Of a DNA stretch of 37,746 nt, positions 20,407 through 28,723 are shown one piece after another. How positions within the stretch are numbered: position 1 is the stretch's first letter; each line of letters opens with the position of its first letter. A program made the position numbers and the translations under genes. This DNA is from an uncultured bacterium. Lineage in GTDB: Bacteria; Bacillota_I; Bacilli_A; RF39; UBA660. The DNA lies in NCBI GenBank assembly GCA_949291455.1, contig CASEVQ010000005.1, forward strand, positions 1-37,746. The letters run 5' to 3'. The notes beneath the pieces are model-generated. The model was not told the DNA's origin. It searched no databases and saw only the letters and a program-made list of their open reading frames with translations.

Positions 20407-21405
20407 TTAATTAATATAATATTTAGAATAATAATTGGCAAAATAATTATTATCTTTATTATAATTTTCTACTCCTTGAAATCCAACAGCAAAGTACTTA
20501 ATCCTACTATCAGTATTATCAAAATAATAATTTATGCATAAGTAACTTCCATTAACTAAATCACTATTTATATAAGCTTCTTTTAAAGTCATATTGGAAT
20601 TATTTATACAATCATTATCTGAACTATCCACATTATACTTAGTAGTTATTAAATCTATTTCATCAAAATTTTCATCAAAGAAAGTTATTATTGGAACATA
20701 ATTAATACTCTTACTATCACTAGGAATATCTTTTTTTAATTGATATTTAGCCTTTATAATAGTTTCTTTTGCATAATTTAATCTTTCAAAACTAGCATTA
20801 ATAAAATCATTATTTTCAAAATAGCTATTATAAAAATAATACACCTTATAATATTTAACATATAAAAAAGATTCATTATCATCGTCATCTTTAGCAATAA
20901 ATTTAATATACCCAGAATTTGTATCATCATAAGACAAATAACAATTACTATAATTATCTACACATTCAACATCATCATAATTTATCTCGCCATTATAAAA
21001 AAGTAAAAAATCTTTATTACATGTTATAACAGGTGGTATTCTATCAATAACACCACTTATTATTTCTACATACTCACCATTAGGATCTGATGCTATATAA
21101 CCAGTTATTCCATTATTAGTAGTAATTTTATACCAATAATAATCAGAATTATCTATATGTTCTAAAACAGTATAAATTTCTCCTTCATAAACATCACCAA
21201 TATCATCTGAATAAATAGTTGGATCTTTTCTAATATTAATTCTTTTAACGATAACTTTTATTTGCGTTTTAGTATTATCAATAGGATTACTTTGTGTGTT
21301 ATCAGAACTAGGCCAAAAGAAAATAGCTGTAATTAAAAGAATTACAGTAACAATGATACTATTCATCATTAATTCAACTTTACAAAATCTATTTTTCATA
21401 TTCAT
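20407..21405 (-). CDS. Membrane-anchored protein with SH3-like domain
   Basis: About 332 residues. A membrane anchor at residues 14-32 (SIIVTVILLITAIFFWP) is followed by a bacterial SH3 domain at about 48-115 (VKRINIRKDPTIYSDDIGDV, then WYKITTNNGITGYIASD), which usually binds peptidoglycan. A short beta domain with three Cys (VITCNKDFLLFY, DDVECVDNYSNCY) follows, resembling DUF5011/Ig-like modules, then a unique C-terminal part. No ribosome site is obvious, so the exact start among TTG 21408, ATG 21405 and ATG 21399 is open. It follows spoVAE by 40 bases on the same strand and could be co-transcribed, perhaps having a spore or wall role (inference). Confidence 0.75.
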   Translation of the reverse strand: MNMKNRFCKVELMMNSIIVTVILLITAIFFWPSSDNTQSNPIDNTKTQIKVIVKRINIRKDPTIYSDDIGDVYEGEIYTVLEHIDNSDYYWYKITTNNGITGYIASDPNGEYVEIISGVIDRIPPVITCNKDFLLFYNGEINYDDVECVDNYSNCYLSYDDTNSGYIKFIAKDDDDNESFLYVKYYKVYYFYNSYFENNDFINASFERLNYAKETIIKAKYQLKKDIPSDSKSINYVPIITFFDENFDEIDLITTKYNVDSSDNDCINNSNMTLKEAYINSDLVNGSYLCINYYFDNTDSRIKYFAVGFQGVENYNKDNNYFANYYSKYYIN

Positions 21406-21445
21406 CAATAATTATTATATAATAAATATTGAAACATTAAAATAA

Positions 21446-21796
21446 TTAATCCTTAGGTTTAAATAATATTGTAAAAATAAATGTAAATATAATTGCTGAA
21501 GTAATACCTGCAGCAGTAAGATCAAACATTCCCATTACAAGTCCAATACCACCTAAATCATTAGCCTTAGCTAGTGCCCCATGAATTAAAGAATGTCCAA
21601 AAGAAGTAATTGGTACTAAAGCACCTCCTCCTACATATTTTATTATTTCATCATAGATATTAAAAGTATCTAAAAGAGCCCCTAATACTACAAATATACT
21701 AGTAATATGTCCAGCTGTTAATTTCGTATTATCTAAAATAATCTGACCTAACAAACAAATAAATCCAACAAATAAAAATGAATATAAATATGTCAT
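21446..21796 (-). CDS. spoVAE: Stage V sporulation protein AE
   Basis: A 116-residue membrane protein with about four membrane segments. The motif GGALVPITSFGHSLIHGALA matches SpoVAE (SpoVAEb). The SpoVA proteins form the inner spore membrane channel that takes up dipicolinate and releases it at germination. The start overlaps the spoVAD stop by four bases (ATGA). Confidence 0.93.
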   Translation of the reverse strand: MTYLYSFLFVGFICLLGQIILDNTKLTAGHITSIFVVLGALLDTFNIYDEIIKYVGGGALVPITSFGHSLIHGALAKANDLGGIGLVMGMFDLTAAGITSAIIFTFIFTILFKPKD

Positions 21797-22788
21797 TTTA
21801 CACTCTCCAAACTAACAGCATGACTAATTGATAAAATTGGCTGTTTTTGATAAACAAAAGTTGGAGAAAACAAAGCACCAGTTGCAACAATCAAAACTTT
21901 ATTAAGTTTTTTTTCTTCTAATAAAGGAATTATATGTGAATAGTTTACTAAAGGACTACAAGCTGGTCCACTTCCACCAGCTAATGTTTCTTTTTGAACG
22001 TCCATATCATAAATCATTATCCCACTATCATTATAATTATCACTCATATCTATACCATACTCACTTTTCATATATTCAATTAGTATTTTTTTACCATACT
22101 TTCCTAAATCACCAGTAATTATCAAATCATAATAATTTACACTTCTTTTAGTATCTTTTAAATGATTATATATCGTATCAGCAGCTGCAATAGCCATTGC
22201 CGCTCCCATATTATTTGGATCTTTTTGATTCATATTACAAATTCGACCAACTGTAGCTGATTCTACCTTAACTTTTGTTTTATTAGACTGCAATAATATA
22301 CTAGCACCACCAGTAGTAGTAAAAGTAGCCGTCATAGGTTTTGGAGCACCATATTCTGTAGGATTTCTAAACTGCTTTTCACTTGCCATATTATGAGAAG
22401 ACACAGAAACAATAGCATTATTTACTCTTAAAGAATCAATCATACATGCTGCTAAAAGAATTCCTTCAGTACTAGTAGTACATGCACTATAAATACCTAA
22501 AAATGGTATCATAAACTTTTCCACACCGTAACAAGATGCCGATATTTGATTAAGTAAATCTCCAGCTATTATTAAATCAATATCTTCTTTTTTCTTTTTA
22601 GATTTATTTAACAAAATATCAACAGATTCTTCTAATAATTTAACTTCAGCCTTTTCCCAAGAATTCTCATCAATATATAAATCATCATAAGTCTTATCAA
22701 ATTTATTACCTAAAGGTCCTTTTTTTTCATATGGTCCTACAACTGTAGACACATTATTTACATAAACTTTACTAAATTTAAAAGTCAT
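21793..22788 (-). CDS. spoVAD: Stage V sporulation protein AD
   Basis: A 331-residue thiolase-fold protein that binds dipicolinic acid in the SpoVA complex. Typical segments are ENSWEKAEVKLLEESVDILL, GIYSACTTSTEGILLAACMI, MTATFTTTGGASILL and GDLGKYGKKIL. The start is the ATG at 22788, one base after the spoVAC stop, with GGTGG as ribosome site within the spoVAC end; the GTG at 22803 is not needed. It is fully conserved in the family blocks. Confidence 0.95.
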   Translation of the reverse strand: MTFKFSKVYVNNVSTVVGPYEKKGPLGNKFDKTYDDLYIDENSWEKAEVKLLEESVDILLNKSKKKKEDIDLIIAGDLLNQISASCYGVEKFMIPFLGIYSACTTSTEGILLAACMIDSLRVNNAIVSVSSHNMASEKQFRNPTEYGAPKPMTATFTTTGGASILLQSNKTKVKVESATVGRICNMNQKDPNNMGAAMAIAAADTIYNHLKDTKRSVNYYDLIITGDLGKYGKKILIEYMKSEYGIDMSDNYNDSGIMIYDMDVQKETLAGGSGPACSPLVNYSHIIPLLEEKKLNKVLIVATGALFSPTFVYQKQPILSISHAVSLESVK

Positions 22789-22789
22789 T

Positions 22790-23233
22790 TTACACACCAC
22801 CAAATAAAAAATATCTTATCATTCCAAAAAACCATGCGCTAACAACTCCATACAAAATTACTGAACCTGCTAACTTAAAAATATTACTACCAATACCATA
22901 TACAAGTCCCTCTTTCTTATATTCAAGTCCTGCACTTGTCATTGAATGAGCAAAACCAGTTATAGGTATTATTAAGCCACATCTAGCAAAATTTACCATT
23001 TTATCGAAAAAGCCTAAAGCTGTAAATAAAGATGCTATAAAAATAAGTGTTACAATCATAAACACTGATGCATCTTGAGTAGATATATCTAAAAAATACG
23101 AATAAACTTGAATTAAAAATTCAGCAATAACTCCTATTAAACCTCCTACCACAAATGCTACTATACCATTTTTTAATCTATTCTCCTTAGCTTTATATTT
23201 ATTAACTATTTTTTCATAATCCTTTTTTTTCAT
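22790..23233 (-). CDS. spoVAC: Stage V sporulation protein AC
   Basis: A 147-residue membrane protein with about four membrane segments. Family marks: YEKIVNKYKAKE at the N-terminus, GGLIGVIAEFL and GFAHSMTSAGLEYKKEGLVY. SpoVAC acts as a mechanosensitive channel of the spore inner membrane. GGTG precedes the ATG. spoVAA, spoVAB and spoVAF are absent, giving the minimal AC-AD-AE set seen in many clostridia and gut Firmicutes. Confidence 0.95.
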   Translation of the reverse strand: MKKKDYEKIVNKYKAKENRLKNGIVAFVVGGLIGVIAEFLIQVYSYFLDISTQDASVFMIVTLIFIASLFTALGFFDKMVNFARCGLIIPITGFAHSMTSAGLEYKKEGLVYGIGSNIFKLAGSVILYGVVSAWFFGMIRYFLFGGV

Positions 23234-23292
23234 AACATCACCTATAAATATTTTGTTTTAATATTATTTTTTTATACAAAAAAACTACATAT

Positions 23293-23985
23293 CTATGCAG
23301 TCTTACTTAAAACATTACCATTTACCATATTAGTCTTAATTTTAGCTAAAATTTTACTTTCAGTTCTAGAAACTTTAACTTGACTAATTCCCATTTCCTT
23401 AGAAACTTCACTTTGACTTTTATCTTGATAATATCTAGATAATATAATTTTTCTTTCTCTTGGTTCTAATTTTCTAACTTCTTCTCTTAACGTTAATATA
23501 TCTTCATCATATCCTTTTTCTATATATTGCTCATAATCATACAAATTAACATCTTTTCCATCATCATCCGAATTAAGTTCATAGTCAAGACTTTTTACCG
23601 ACAAACTACTATTAATAGCATCTTCAATTTCTCTACAATCTTTATCTAAAAATAAAGCTAATTCTTCAATTGTTGCATCTCTCATATATCTTTGTGCTAA
23701 ATATTCACGAGCTTTATTTATCTCAGTATTAAGAGCTGATATCTCAGGATTAATTTTAATCAACTTATTAGCTCTAACATACTTAATAATTTCACCTTCG
23801 ATATAAAAATGAGCATAACTAGAAAATTTCGCATTTTTATCGTCCTTATAATTTCTTATTGCCTTAGATAAGCCAACATTCCCTACCTGATATAAATCTT
23901 CTAAATCATTTTCATCATAACTATACTTTCTTGCAATAGAATAAACAAGTTTTCTACATGAAAATACCAATTCATTATCGTTCAT
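23293..23985 (-). CDS. sigF: Forespore sigma factor (SigF-type)
   Basis: A 230-residue sigma-70 factor of the sporulation/general-stress type: region 2 with DLEDLYQVGNVGLSKAIRNY and FSSYAHFYIEGEIIKYVR, a region 3 with EYLAQRYMRDATIEELALFL, and region 4 with LEPRERKIILSRYYQDKSQS followed by SQVKVSRTESKIL. Its place between a SpoIIAA-like protein and spoVAC is the Bacillus sigF position, so SigF is preferred over SigG. AGGAGAG precedes the ATG. No spoIIAB lies in the nine-base gap upstream. Confidence 0.88.
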   Translation of the reverse strand: MNDNELVFSCRKLVYSIARKYSYDENDLEDLYQVGNVGLSKAIRNYKDDKNAKFSSYAHFYIEGEIIKYVRANKLIKINPEISALNTEINKAREYLAQRYMRDATIEELALFLDKDCREIEDAINSSLSVKSLDYELNSDDDGKDVNLYDYEQYIEKGYDEDILTLREEVRKLEPRERKIILSRYYQDKSQSEVSKEMGISQVKVSRTESKILAKIKTNMVNGNVLSKTA

Positions 23986-23994
23986 AAATCTCTC

Positions 23995-24333
23995 CTATAT
24001 ATTTACTATATTAAATACACTAAATTCATCATTCATTCCACAAATAGAATCATTAATATTAACTAAATATTTATTATTGATTTTTTCATAACCGCAAATA
24101 AAAAACCTACCATTATTTTCATTAATTTTTTTACTCCAATTATCCAACATTTTAGTTATATCAGTATTTATATAATAAATATTATCAAAATTAATTAATA
24201 AATATTTTATTCCAACTTTATTAATAACACTTTCTAACACTTTATCTAACTCCAACCTTGTAACTTTATTTATAACACCATAAGGCCTTATAAATAAAAC
24301 TCCTTTTTTATATATAGTATCTATTTTAAGCAT
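23995..24333 (-). CDS. spoIIAA: SpoIIAA-like STAS protein (degenerate anti-sigma F antagonist)
   Basis: A 112-residue STAS-domain protein in the spoIIAA position. In Bacillus, SpoIIAA frees SigF by binding the kinase SpoIIAB and is controlled by phosphorylation of Ser58 in the motif DSSG. Here residues 56-58 are Asn-Thr-Asp (YYINTDITKML), so the phosphorylated serine is an Asp and the preceding conserved Asp is Asn. The STAS pattern is otherwise present (LLINFDNIYYI, the RLELDKVLESVI helix). The AAGGAGG site before ATG 24333 is strong. Two Spo0A boxes lie upstream. The loss of the switch residue fits the missing spoIIAB. Confidence 0.78.
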   Translation of the reverse strand: MLKIDTIYKKGVLFIRPYGVINKVTRLELDKVLESVINKVGIKYLLINFDNIYYINTDITKMLDNWSKKINENNGRFFICGYEKINNKYLVNINDSICGMNDEFSVFNIVNI

Positions 24334-24374
24334 TATTCCTCCTTGATATTTAATATAGATTATTTTTTTTTAAT

Positions 24375-24427
24375 TTTATACTATTTCGACAAACAAAATC
24401 ATTTTTTTTGTAAAACAAAATTCGACA
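24375..24427 (-). promoter_or_regulatory. Spo0A-box promoter of the spoIIAA-sigF-spoVA operon
   Basis: TGTCGAA, a perfect match to the Spo0A box, occurs twice on the - strand (24391-24385 and 24427-24421), 36 bases apart. The promoter-proximal box lies just upstream of a -10-like TATAAA (24380-24375). The weak -35 (GATTTT) is what is expected of an activated sigma-A promoter. The arrangement predicts switching on by Spo0A-P at the start of sporulation. Confidence 0.7.
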
Positions 24428-24475
24428 TGAAAATATATTAACAATAATATTATTATTCGAAGAAAGAAAAATAAC

Positions 24476-24509
24476 TAAAAAGTAGTAATCAATTTTATGA
24501 TTACTACTT
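24476..24509 (-). terminator. Terminator of the clostripain-like gene
   Basis: AAGTAGTAATCA and TGATTACTACTT form a 12-pair stem with a six-base loop, followed by TTTAG on the - strand. It separates the peptidase gene from the Spo0A-controlled operon. Confidence 0.8.
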
Positions 24510-24522
24510 AATATTTTCTAAA

Positions 24523-26676
24523 TTATTTATTAAAAACCTTTACAGCATTTGTCGTATAAACATTACCCTGACTGTCAGCAATTCTAAACAATGCATAATA
24601 TTCTTTAGATATATCCAAATCTTTAAACTCTATAGAAAAGCCTTTATCTATTTCTGCCTCAAAACCAGTAATTACACCAGAAGAAGACCAATCTGTAGAA
24701 TAAATTCCAGAATCATCGAAAATCATATATTCATAATTTAAAAGCTGAATAATTTTCCAATCGTTTATATCTATAGCAACTTTTGAAGACACACTATTTT
24801 CTTCATTAACAACAGCTTCTATAGCACCAGCAATTTTACCATTTGGATTTTCCTCATCAACAATTACTTGCAAATAGACAGGTAACATTTCGAAATCATT
24901 TAAGAAATCATCACTCCAACGTTGTAAAGTACCAGGAATTATATATTTAGTATAATTTACACCCTTTTCTGATTCTAAAGCTGAAATATATATTTCGTCT
25001 CCATCTGAATTAGTTGCAACTAAGCCTTTTTTTGATAATGTTGTGGTCAAAGTGTTACCATTTACTTCAACATCTGTACCTTTAAATCTCGGAATATAAT
25101 ACCCTGTATCTGTCTTTTCAAAGATAATATAACTAGCTTTACTATAATTTTCAATAACTTCTTGTGGTACTTCTACAGAAATTACTCCTTCATCATTAGT
25201 CACTGGAGTGTTTCCTTCTAATCGCCAATTATATAAACGTTCACCTAGTAATTCAGAAGCAAAATTATCAATAAAATCAGTATATTCGTCTGCAAAATCA
25301 AAATATTTATATAAATACATTATTTCTTCTAATTGTTTCTTATTATCATAAGGAAAATAAATAGAAATTCCATTAGTATCTAATAAATCAGTTTTTTGAT
25401 ATACTACTAAATCTTCAACGGCACTTTTTAAACTATCAACTTTATCATAATAATTTTCTGGCAACTGCTCTACTAAATCATACAAATCTACTAAATCATA
25501 ACTAGTAGCAGATACTTTTCCAAAAGTTTTTGAATTACTTCTACTACGAGAAATTTCAGAAAAATTAATAATTAAGTCTTTGTCTATATTTTCAAACAAT
25601 AAATTTAATCTTTGTTCAAGTAAATCTATTTTATTCAACTTTATCAATGATAATGAAATACCTCTACCATAGATTTTATTACTATAATATTCAAAATAAC
25701 TATCAACTATATCCTTACCAATATCATAAGTAGTAGTAGATTTTTTAATATTTTTTAAAAAAGCATAATTCCAACCATCCCCTGGTTCAACTTCCTGTGA
25801 TGCAATCATATAATCAGCATAATCGGAAACTACATAAGCTATTTCAGCTGTAGCCATTAAACAAGCATCAAATCCAATAAATTCCAACTTATTATTTGCA
25901 CCAAATTGGCTATTTTTTAGTGCTTTTTTTAATTCTAATAAAGTTAGAGAATTTGTTGTATTATATTCATCATAACCATAACCATATATTGGCCCTCCAC
26001 CATGATCCCATAAAATTAAACTATATTTTTCAGCTTTATAATTATCATAGGAATAGTCTATAAATTCAGTCAAAGTACTAGCATTCCCTATAGCTTTTCT
26101 AGAATATGACTTTATTTTTTCTAATCCATCACTAGTAACTTTATAAATAGCATTTTCATCACTAGATATACCTTCATAATGCCAATCTTTAGTTCCACCA
26201 GTATATATTAACAAATTTATATTTTCAAAATCAGCATTAGAATTTACCATTTCGTTTATATCAGCACTTGCTGAATAATACTTTGACTCTAAATCAGAAC
26301 CTATCATATAAATCATAATAGTCCTTTTTCCAGAATAATTATTAAATAATAAACTAGAATTAAAAAACAAAATAATTAGAGAAAGACAACAGCAAAAGCT
26401 TCCTAAAATAATAAATAATTTAGCTAATTTATTATTATTTTTTAATGGCTTATAATTGCTAATATAATTATTATCATAATTAGTATTTCTAATATTTTTA
26501 TACTTTTCTATATTACTATAATTAACAGGCATAATCAAAGAATTAAAATTATCAGCTTTTTTAAATTCATCGATATTTTGTTGATAATTATTAAAATCTT
26601 CTTTTAACCGACAACCGCAATTATTACAAAACTTATCTGTATCTAAAGCTTCAGTACCACATTTTTTACAAATCAT
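24523..26676 (-). CDS. Clostripain-family (C11) cysteine peptidase with zinc ribbon and membrane anchor
   Basis: A 717-residue protein. Residues 3-20 form a zinc ribbon (CKKC...CNNC); a linker and one membrane segment follow (about 85-110). The outside part starts with IMIYMIGSDLESKYYSASAD, the entry of the C11 fold. Catalytic residues are His225 in ILWDHGGG and Cys272 in GFDACLMATAE. A C-terminal beta-rich part from about 500 carries SVEVPQEV and GVITGFEAEI blocks. Clostripain-like enzymes cut after Arg/Lys. A zinc-ribbon start inside the cell with the protease outside is typical of gut Firmicutes. It sits between dacF and spoIIAA, which are neighbours in Bacillus; a sporulation role is possible but unproven. 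It has its own promoter and terminator. Confidence 0.9.
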   Translation of the reverse strand: MICKKCGTEALDTDKFCNNCGCRLKEDFNNYQQNIDEFKKADNFNSLIMPVNYSNIEKYKNIRNTNYDNNYISNYKPLKNNNKLAKLFIILGSFCCCLSLIILFFNSSLLFNNYSGKRTIMIYMIGSDLESKYYSASADINEMVNSNADFENINLLIYTGGTKDWHYEGISSDENAIYKVTSDGLEKIKSYSRKAIGNASTLTEFIDYSYDNYKAEKYSLILWDHGGGPIYGYGYDEYNTTNSLTLLELKKALKNSQFGANNKLEFIGFDACLMATAEIAYVVSDYADYMIASQEVEPGDGWNYAFLKNIKKSTTTYDIGKDIVDSYFEYYSNKIYGRGISLSLIKLNKIDLLEQRLNLLFENIDKDLIINFSEISRSRSNSKTFGKVSATSYDLVDLYDLVEQLPENYYDKVDSLKSAVEDLVVYQKTDLLDTNGISIYFPYDNKKQLEEIMYLYKYFDFADEYTDFIDNFASELLGERLYNWRLEGNTPVTNDEGVISVEVPQEVIENYSKASYIIFEKTDTGYYIPRFKGTDVEVNGNTLTTTLSKKGLVATNSDGDEIYISALESEKGVNYTKYIIPGTLQRWSDDFLNDFEMLPVYLQVIVDEENPNGKIAGAIEAVVNEENSVSSKVAIDINDWKIIQLLNYEYMIFDDSGIYSTDWSSSGVITGFEAEIDKGFSIEFKDLDISKEYYALFRIADSQGNVYTTNAVKVFNK

Positions 26677-26707
26677 AAAACCAGCACCACCTATTATTTA
26701 TATATTA

Positions 26708-26736
26708 ATAATATCATATTATAAAAAGTGTTACAA
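26708..26736 (-). promoter_or_regulatory. Promoter of the clostripain-like gene
   Basis: TTGTAA (26736-26731) and an extended -10 TGATATTAT (TATTAT 26713-26708), with 17-base spacing, lie 31 bases before the start codon. Confidence 0.65.
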
Positions 26737-26797
26737 ATAAAATTTATATAAATAAAAGATAGATAAACTTTTAAATTTATCCACCTCTTATGAAAAA

Positions 26798-27319
26798 TTA
26801 AAAGAAAGAACAATTAACTATATCCTTTAAATTATCAAATAAATATTTAAAATAATTAATTTTTTCAACATCATTGCTAACAATTAAATTATCTGACTTA
26901 ATTACTTTATTATTATATAACACCTCTATTTTTCCAATAACTGTCCCCTTTTTTACTGGTAATTCTATTTCATTAACAGTTACTTTAATATCATAATTAA
27001 CTGTTGCATCACTTTTTTTATTTAAAACTAATATATCATTTTGAGTTACAATCTCAACCTCATTACTACTGCCTTTATCTATTTTTATTTTTTTTACAAC
27101 TTCTCCCTTTGATTTTATCAAATTAACTTTATAATTATTAAAACCATAATCTAATAATTCAGTTGTTTCGTCATTTCTTACTTTACTTACTTGCTCACCC
27201 AAAACAATTGCAATTAAACGCATATCATCTCTTTTGGCGGTTACAGCCATCGTATAACCAGCGTTATCAGTAAATCCAGTTTTTAAACCATCAGCTCCCT
27301 CATAAAATCTAACTAATTT
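26798..27319 (-). pseudogene. dacF: dacF, 3' part (KTG motif and PBP5 C-terminal domain), separated by the element
   Basis: The - strand reads open from Lys (27319-27317) through LVRFYEGADGLKTGFTDNAG to MAVTAKRDDMRLIAIVLGEQ and the PBP5_C domain, ending at 26798. It holds the KTG box of the penicillin-binding fold and no start codon with ribosome site before the homologous region. It adds 172 residues to the 214 of the 5' part at 36892-37533; together they make a 386-residue DacF, the normal size (Bacillus DacF is about 389). The two reading frames agree exactly across the shared AAA codon. It is followed by the clostripain-like gene and the spoIIA operon, the syntenic place of dacF. Confidence 0.93.
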
Positions 27320-27341
27320 AATTGTATTTAAGTTTTACAAT
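27310..27341. other. Left attachment junction of the dacF element
   Basis: The dacF sequence (CTAA before) meets the element at TTTA (27317-27320). Element half-site GTATTTAAGTTTTACAAT (27324-27341) is, when complemented, ATTGTAAAACTTAAATAC, matching the half-site at the other end (36871-36888) at 14 of 18 positions. The reconstructed empty site in dacF, ACTAA-TTTA-TTAGT, is itself a small palindrome. Confidence 0.85.
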
Positions 27342-27369
27342 AAAAATATCTCAAATATCAATCTTTCAG

Positions 27370-27395
27370 GTACTTTTATTATAACATTTAAGTAC
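27370..27395 (-). promoter_or_regulatory. Outward-facing promoter flanked by an inverted repeat at the left end
   Basis: GTACTT and AAGTAC arms (27370-27375 and 27390-27395) enclose an extended -10 TGTTATAAT on the - strand (TATAAT 27383-27378). Transcription would leave the element and enter the dacF 3' part. The inverted arms could be an operator. No good -35 is visible. Confidence 0.35.
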
Positions 27396-27425
27396 AATTT
27401 ATGATAGATATTCTGATTATATTTT

Positions 27426-27953
27426 TTAAATTGTAAGCTCCATACATTTTTTTAATCTTTCTAATACTCTTTTTTTTATTCTAGATACTTTATATTGTGG
27501 TATATTAAGAATATTTGCAATTTCTTTTTGTTTGTATTCACGACAACCTATTCCAAAAGACATTTTAATTATTTTTCTTTCTATATCATCCAATTTCGTA
27601 TCTAAAATTGTATATAATTCATTATTTGTTTCTTTTAAGATTATTTTTTCAATAATTGAATTGTCATCATCTATAATAGTATCTTCAATCCTTATATCAT
27701 CAAATAATTTATCTTCTAACGAAATATATTTTTTCTCATTTTTTTTAATATATTTTAAAATTTCATTTTTGATACATACATAAGCATAAGTCGAAAAAGT
27801 TATTTTTAGATTTGGATTATATGTTTTTGTTGCATAGATTAATCCAATTACTCCAATTTGATAATAATCTTCATACTCACTAGAATTAAATATATTCATT
27901 TTTTTAATTACAAAATACACCAATTTCAAATTATCAGTAAGCAAATTATCCAT
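27426..27953 (-). CDS. Sigma-70 family sigma factor encoded by the dacF element
   Basis: A 175-residue sigma factor. Region 2: SEYEDYYQIGVIGLIYATKT and ITFSTYAYVCIKNEILKYIK; region 4: IERKIIKMSFGIGCREYKQK with EIANILNIPQYKVSRIKKRV. Region 3 is missing, being replaced by an acidic linker (FDDIRIEDTIIDDDNS). Start at 27953 with AAGGAGAAG upstream; the frame extends to 27971 by TTG only. It is the leftmost gene of the element, ending 107 bases from the dacF junction. It resembles sporulation-type sigma factors in region 2, but also the small sigma-like regulators of ICEs. Its target promoters are unknown. A terminator 23 bases upstream suggests expression by read-through or an own promoter. Confidence 0.85.
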   Translation of the reverse strand: MDNLLTDNLKLVYFVIKKMNIFNSSEYEDYYQIGVIGLIYATKTYNPNLKITFSTYAYVCIKNEILKYIKKNEKKYISLEDKLFDDIRIEDTIIDDDNSIIEKIILKETNNELYTILDTKLDDIERKIIKMSFGIGCREYKQKEIANILNIPQYKVSRIKKRVLERLKKCMELTI

Positions 27954-27975
27954 AATTCTTCTCCTTTCCAAACAA

Positions 27976-28001
27976 TAAAAAAAGGACTTAATAAAAGCCC
28001 T
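27976..28001 (-). terminator. Terminator between the 167-residue gene and the sigma gene
   Basis: AGGGCTT and AAGTCCT (with one G-T pair) surround a five-base loop and are followed by TTTTTTTATT on the - strand. It ends just before the Shine-Dalgarno of the sigma gene. Confidence 0.65.
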
Positions 28002-28012
28002 ATTTTTATTTG

Positions 28013-28516
28013 TTATTTTTTGTATTTTTGTATCGTGTGTGCAATATCAAATCCACTTAATTCTGAATTCAATGATACTACAAGTGTTCTTTCATCAAAA
28101 TAAGTTTCATTATCATATCTAACTATTACTTCACTAAACACATCTAGTTTTTCATTAAAATTTAGTTTTTCAAATTTAGATGCAAGTTCCTTATCTTTTT
28201 TATTATAATTAATGCCTAAAATATTTCCATTATCTTCATAAGCATCTTTGCTATCTGTCATACCATTATAAAGCATAGCAAAGTATTGTAATAAAATGGT
28301 ACAAGCATTTGTTGTAAGACCGATTGCCTCTGAATTGAGCATTGTCATATCATCATCTTCTATTAAGTCTGGATTAGATTCGTTTTTATCATTTATTTGG
28401 TTATTATTTAACAAGCCAAATATATAAACAAGAAATTTCAATTTAGTAAGATCTGATGTAGTCTCTAATTCCTCAACTAATTTTCTTACATCTTCTGTTG
28501 TATTAGTAATATACAT
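28013..28516 (-). CDS. Unknown protein of the dacF element
   Basis: A 167-residue acidic soluble protein, MYITNTTEDVRKLVEELETT, with helical stretches (LTKLKFLVYIFGLLNNN, TTNACTILLQYFAMLYNG) and an ending FDERTLVVSLNSELSGFDIA. It has GGGAGG as ribosome site. No family is recognised. It is likely an element gene because it lies between the helicase fragment and the element sigma gene. Confidence 0.7.
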   Translation of the reverse strand: MYITNTTEDVRKLVEELETTSDLTKLKFLVYIFGLLNNNQINDKNESNPDLIEDDDMTMLNSEAIGLTTNACTILLQYFAMLYNGMTDSKDAYEDNGNILGINYNKKDKELASKFEKLNFNEKLDVFSEVIVRYDNETYFDERTLVVSLNSELSGFDIAHTIQKYKK

Positions 28517-28565
28517 ATTATCAATCCTCCCTTTAAATATTGCATATACTATATAATCAATTTAA

Positions 28566-28665
28566 AGCCATTTTAAGCGACTTTAATTTTTTATACTTAT
28601 AACTATTTAAGCCAGCATACTAAAGTCAGTAGCGAATGAATTAAATACATTTAATGGCTCTTTTT
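28566..28665 (+). repeat. Long nested inverted repeat with T-run
   Basis: Outer arms AGCCATT (28566-28572) and AATGGCT (28653-28659) and inner arms GACTTTA (28579-28585) and TAAAGTC (28621-28627) are nested; the outer arm is followed by CTTTTTG on the + strand. It fills most of the 207-base gap between two element genes. It may be a small structured + strand RNA, a relic of a small inverted-repeat element, or an origin-like structure. Confidence 0.35.
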
Positions 28666-28723
28666 GTTCGTTCTATTTATCACTTAAAAAAAGAAATTTT
28701 GCAAGAGATTTTTAACAAAAAAA

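Noticed and set aside
26798-27250. The dacF 3' part as an independent gene starting at ATG 27250 (MAVTAKRDD)
   Set aside because: There is no ribosome site, and the frame and homology continue upstream of this ATG to the element junction with the KTG motif.
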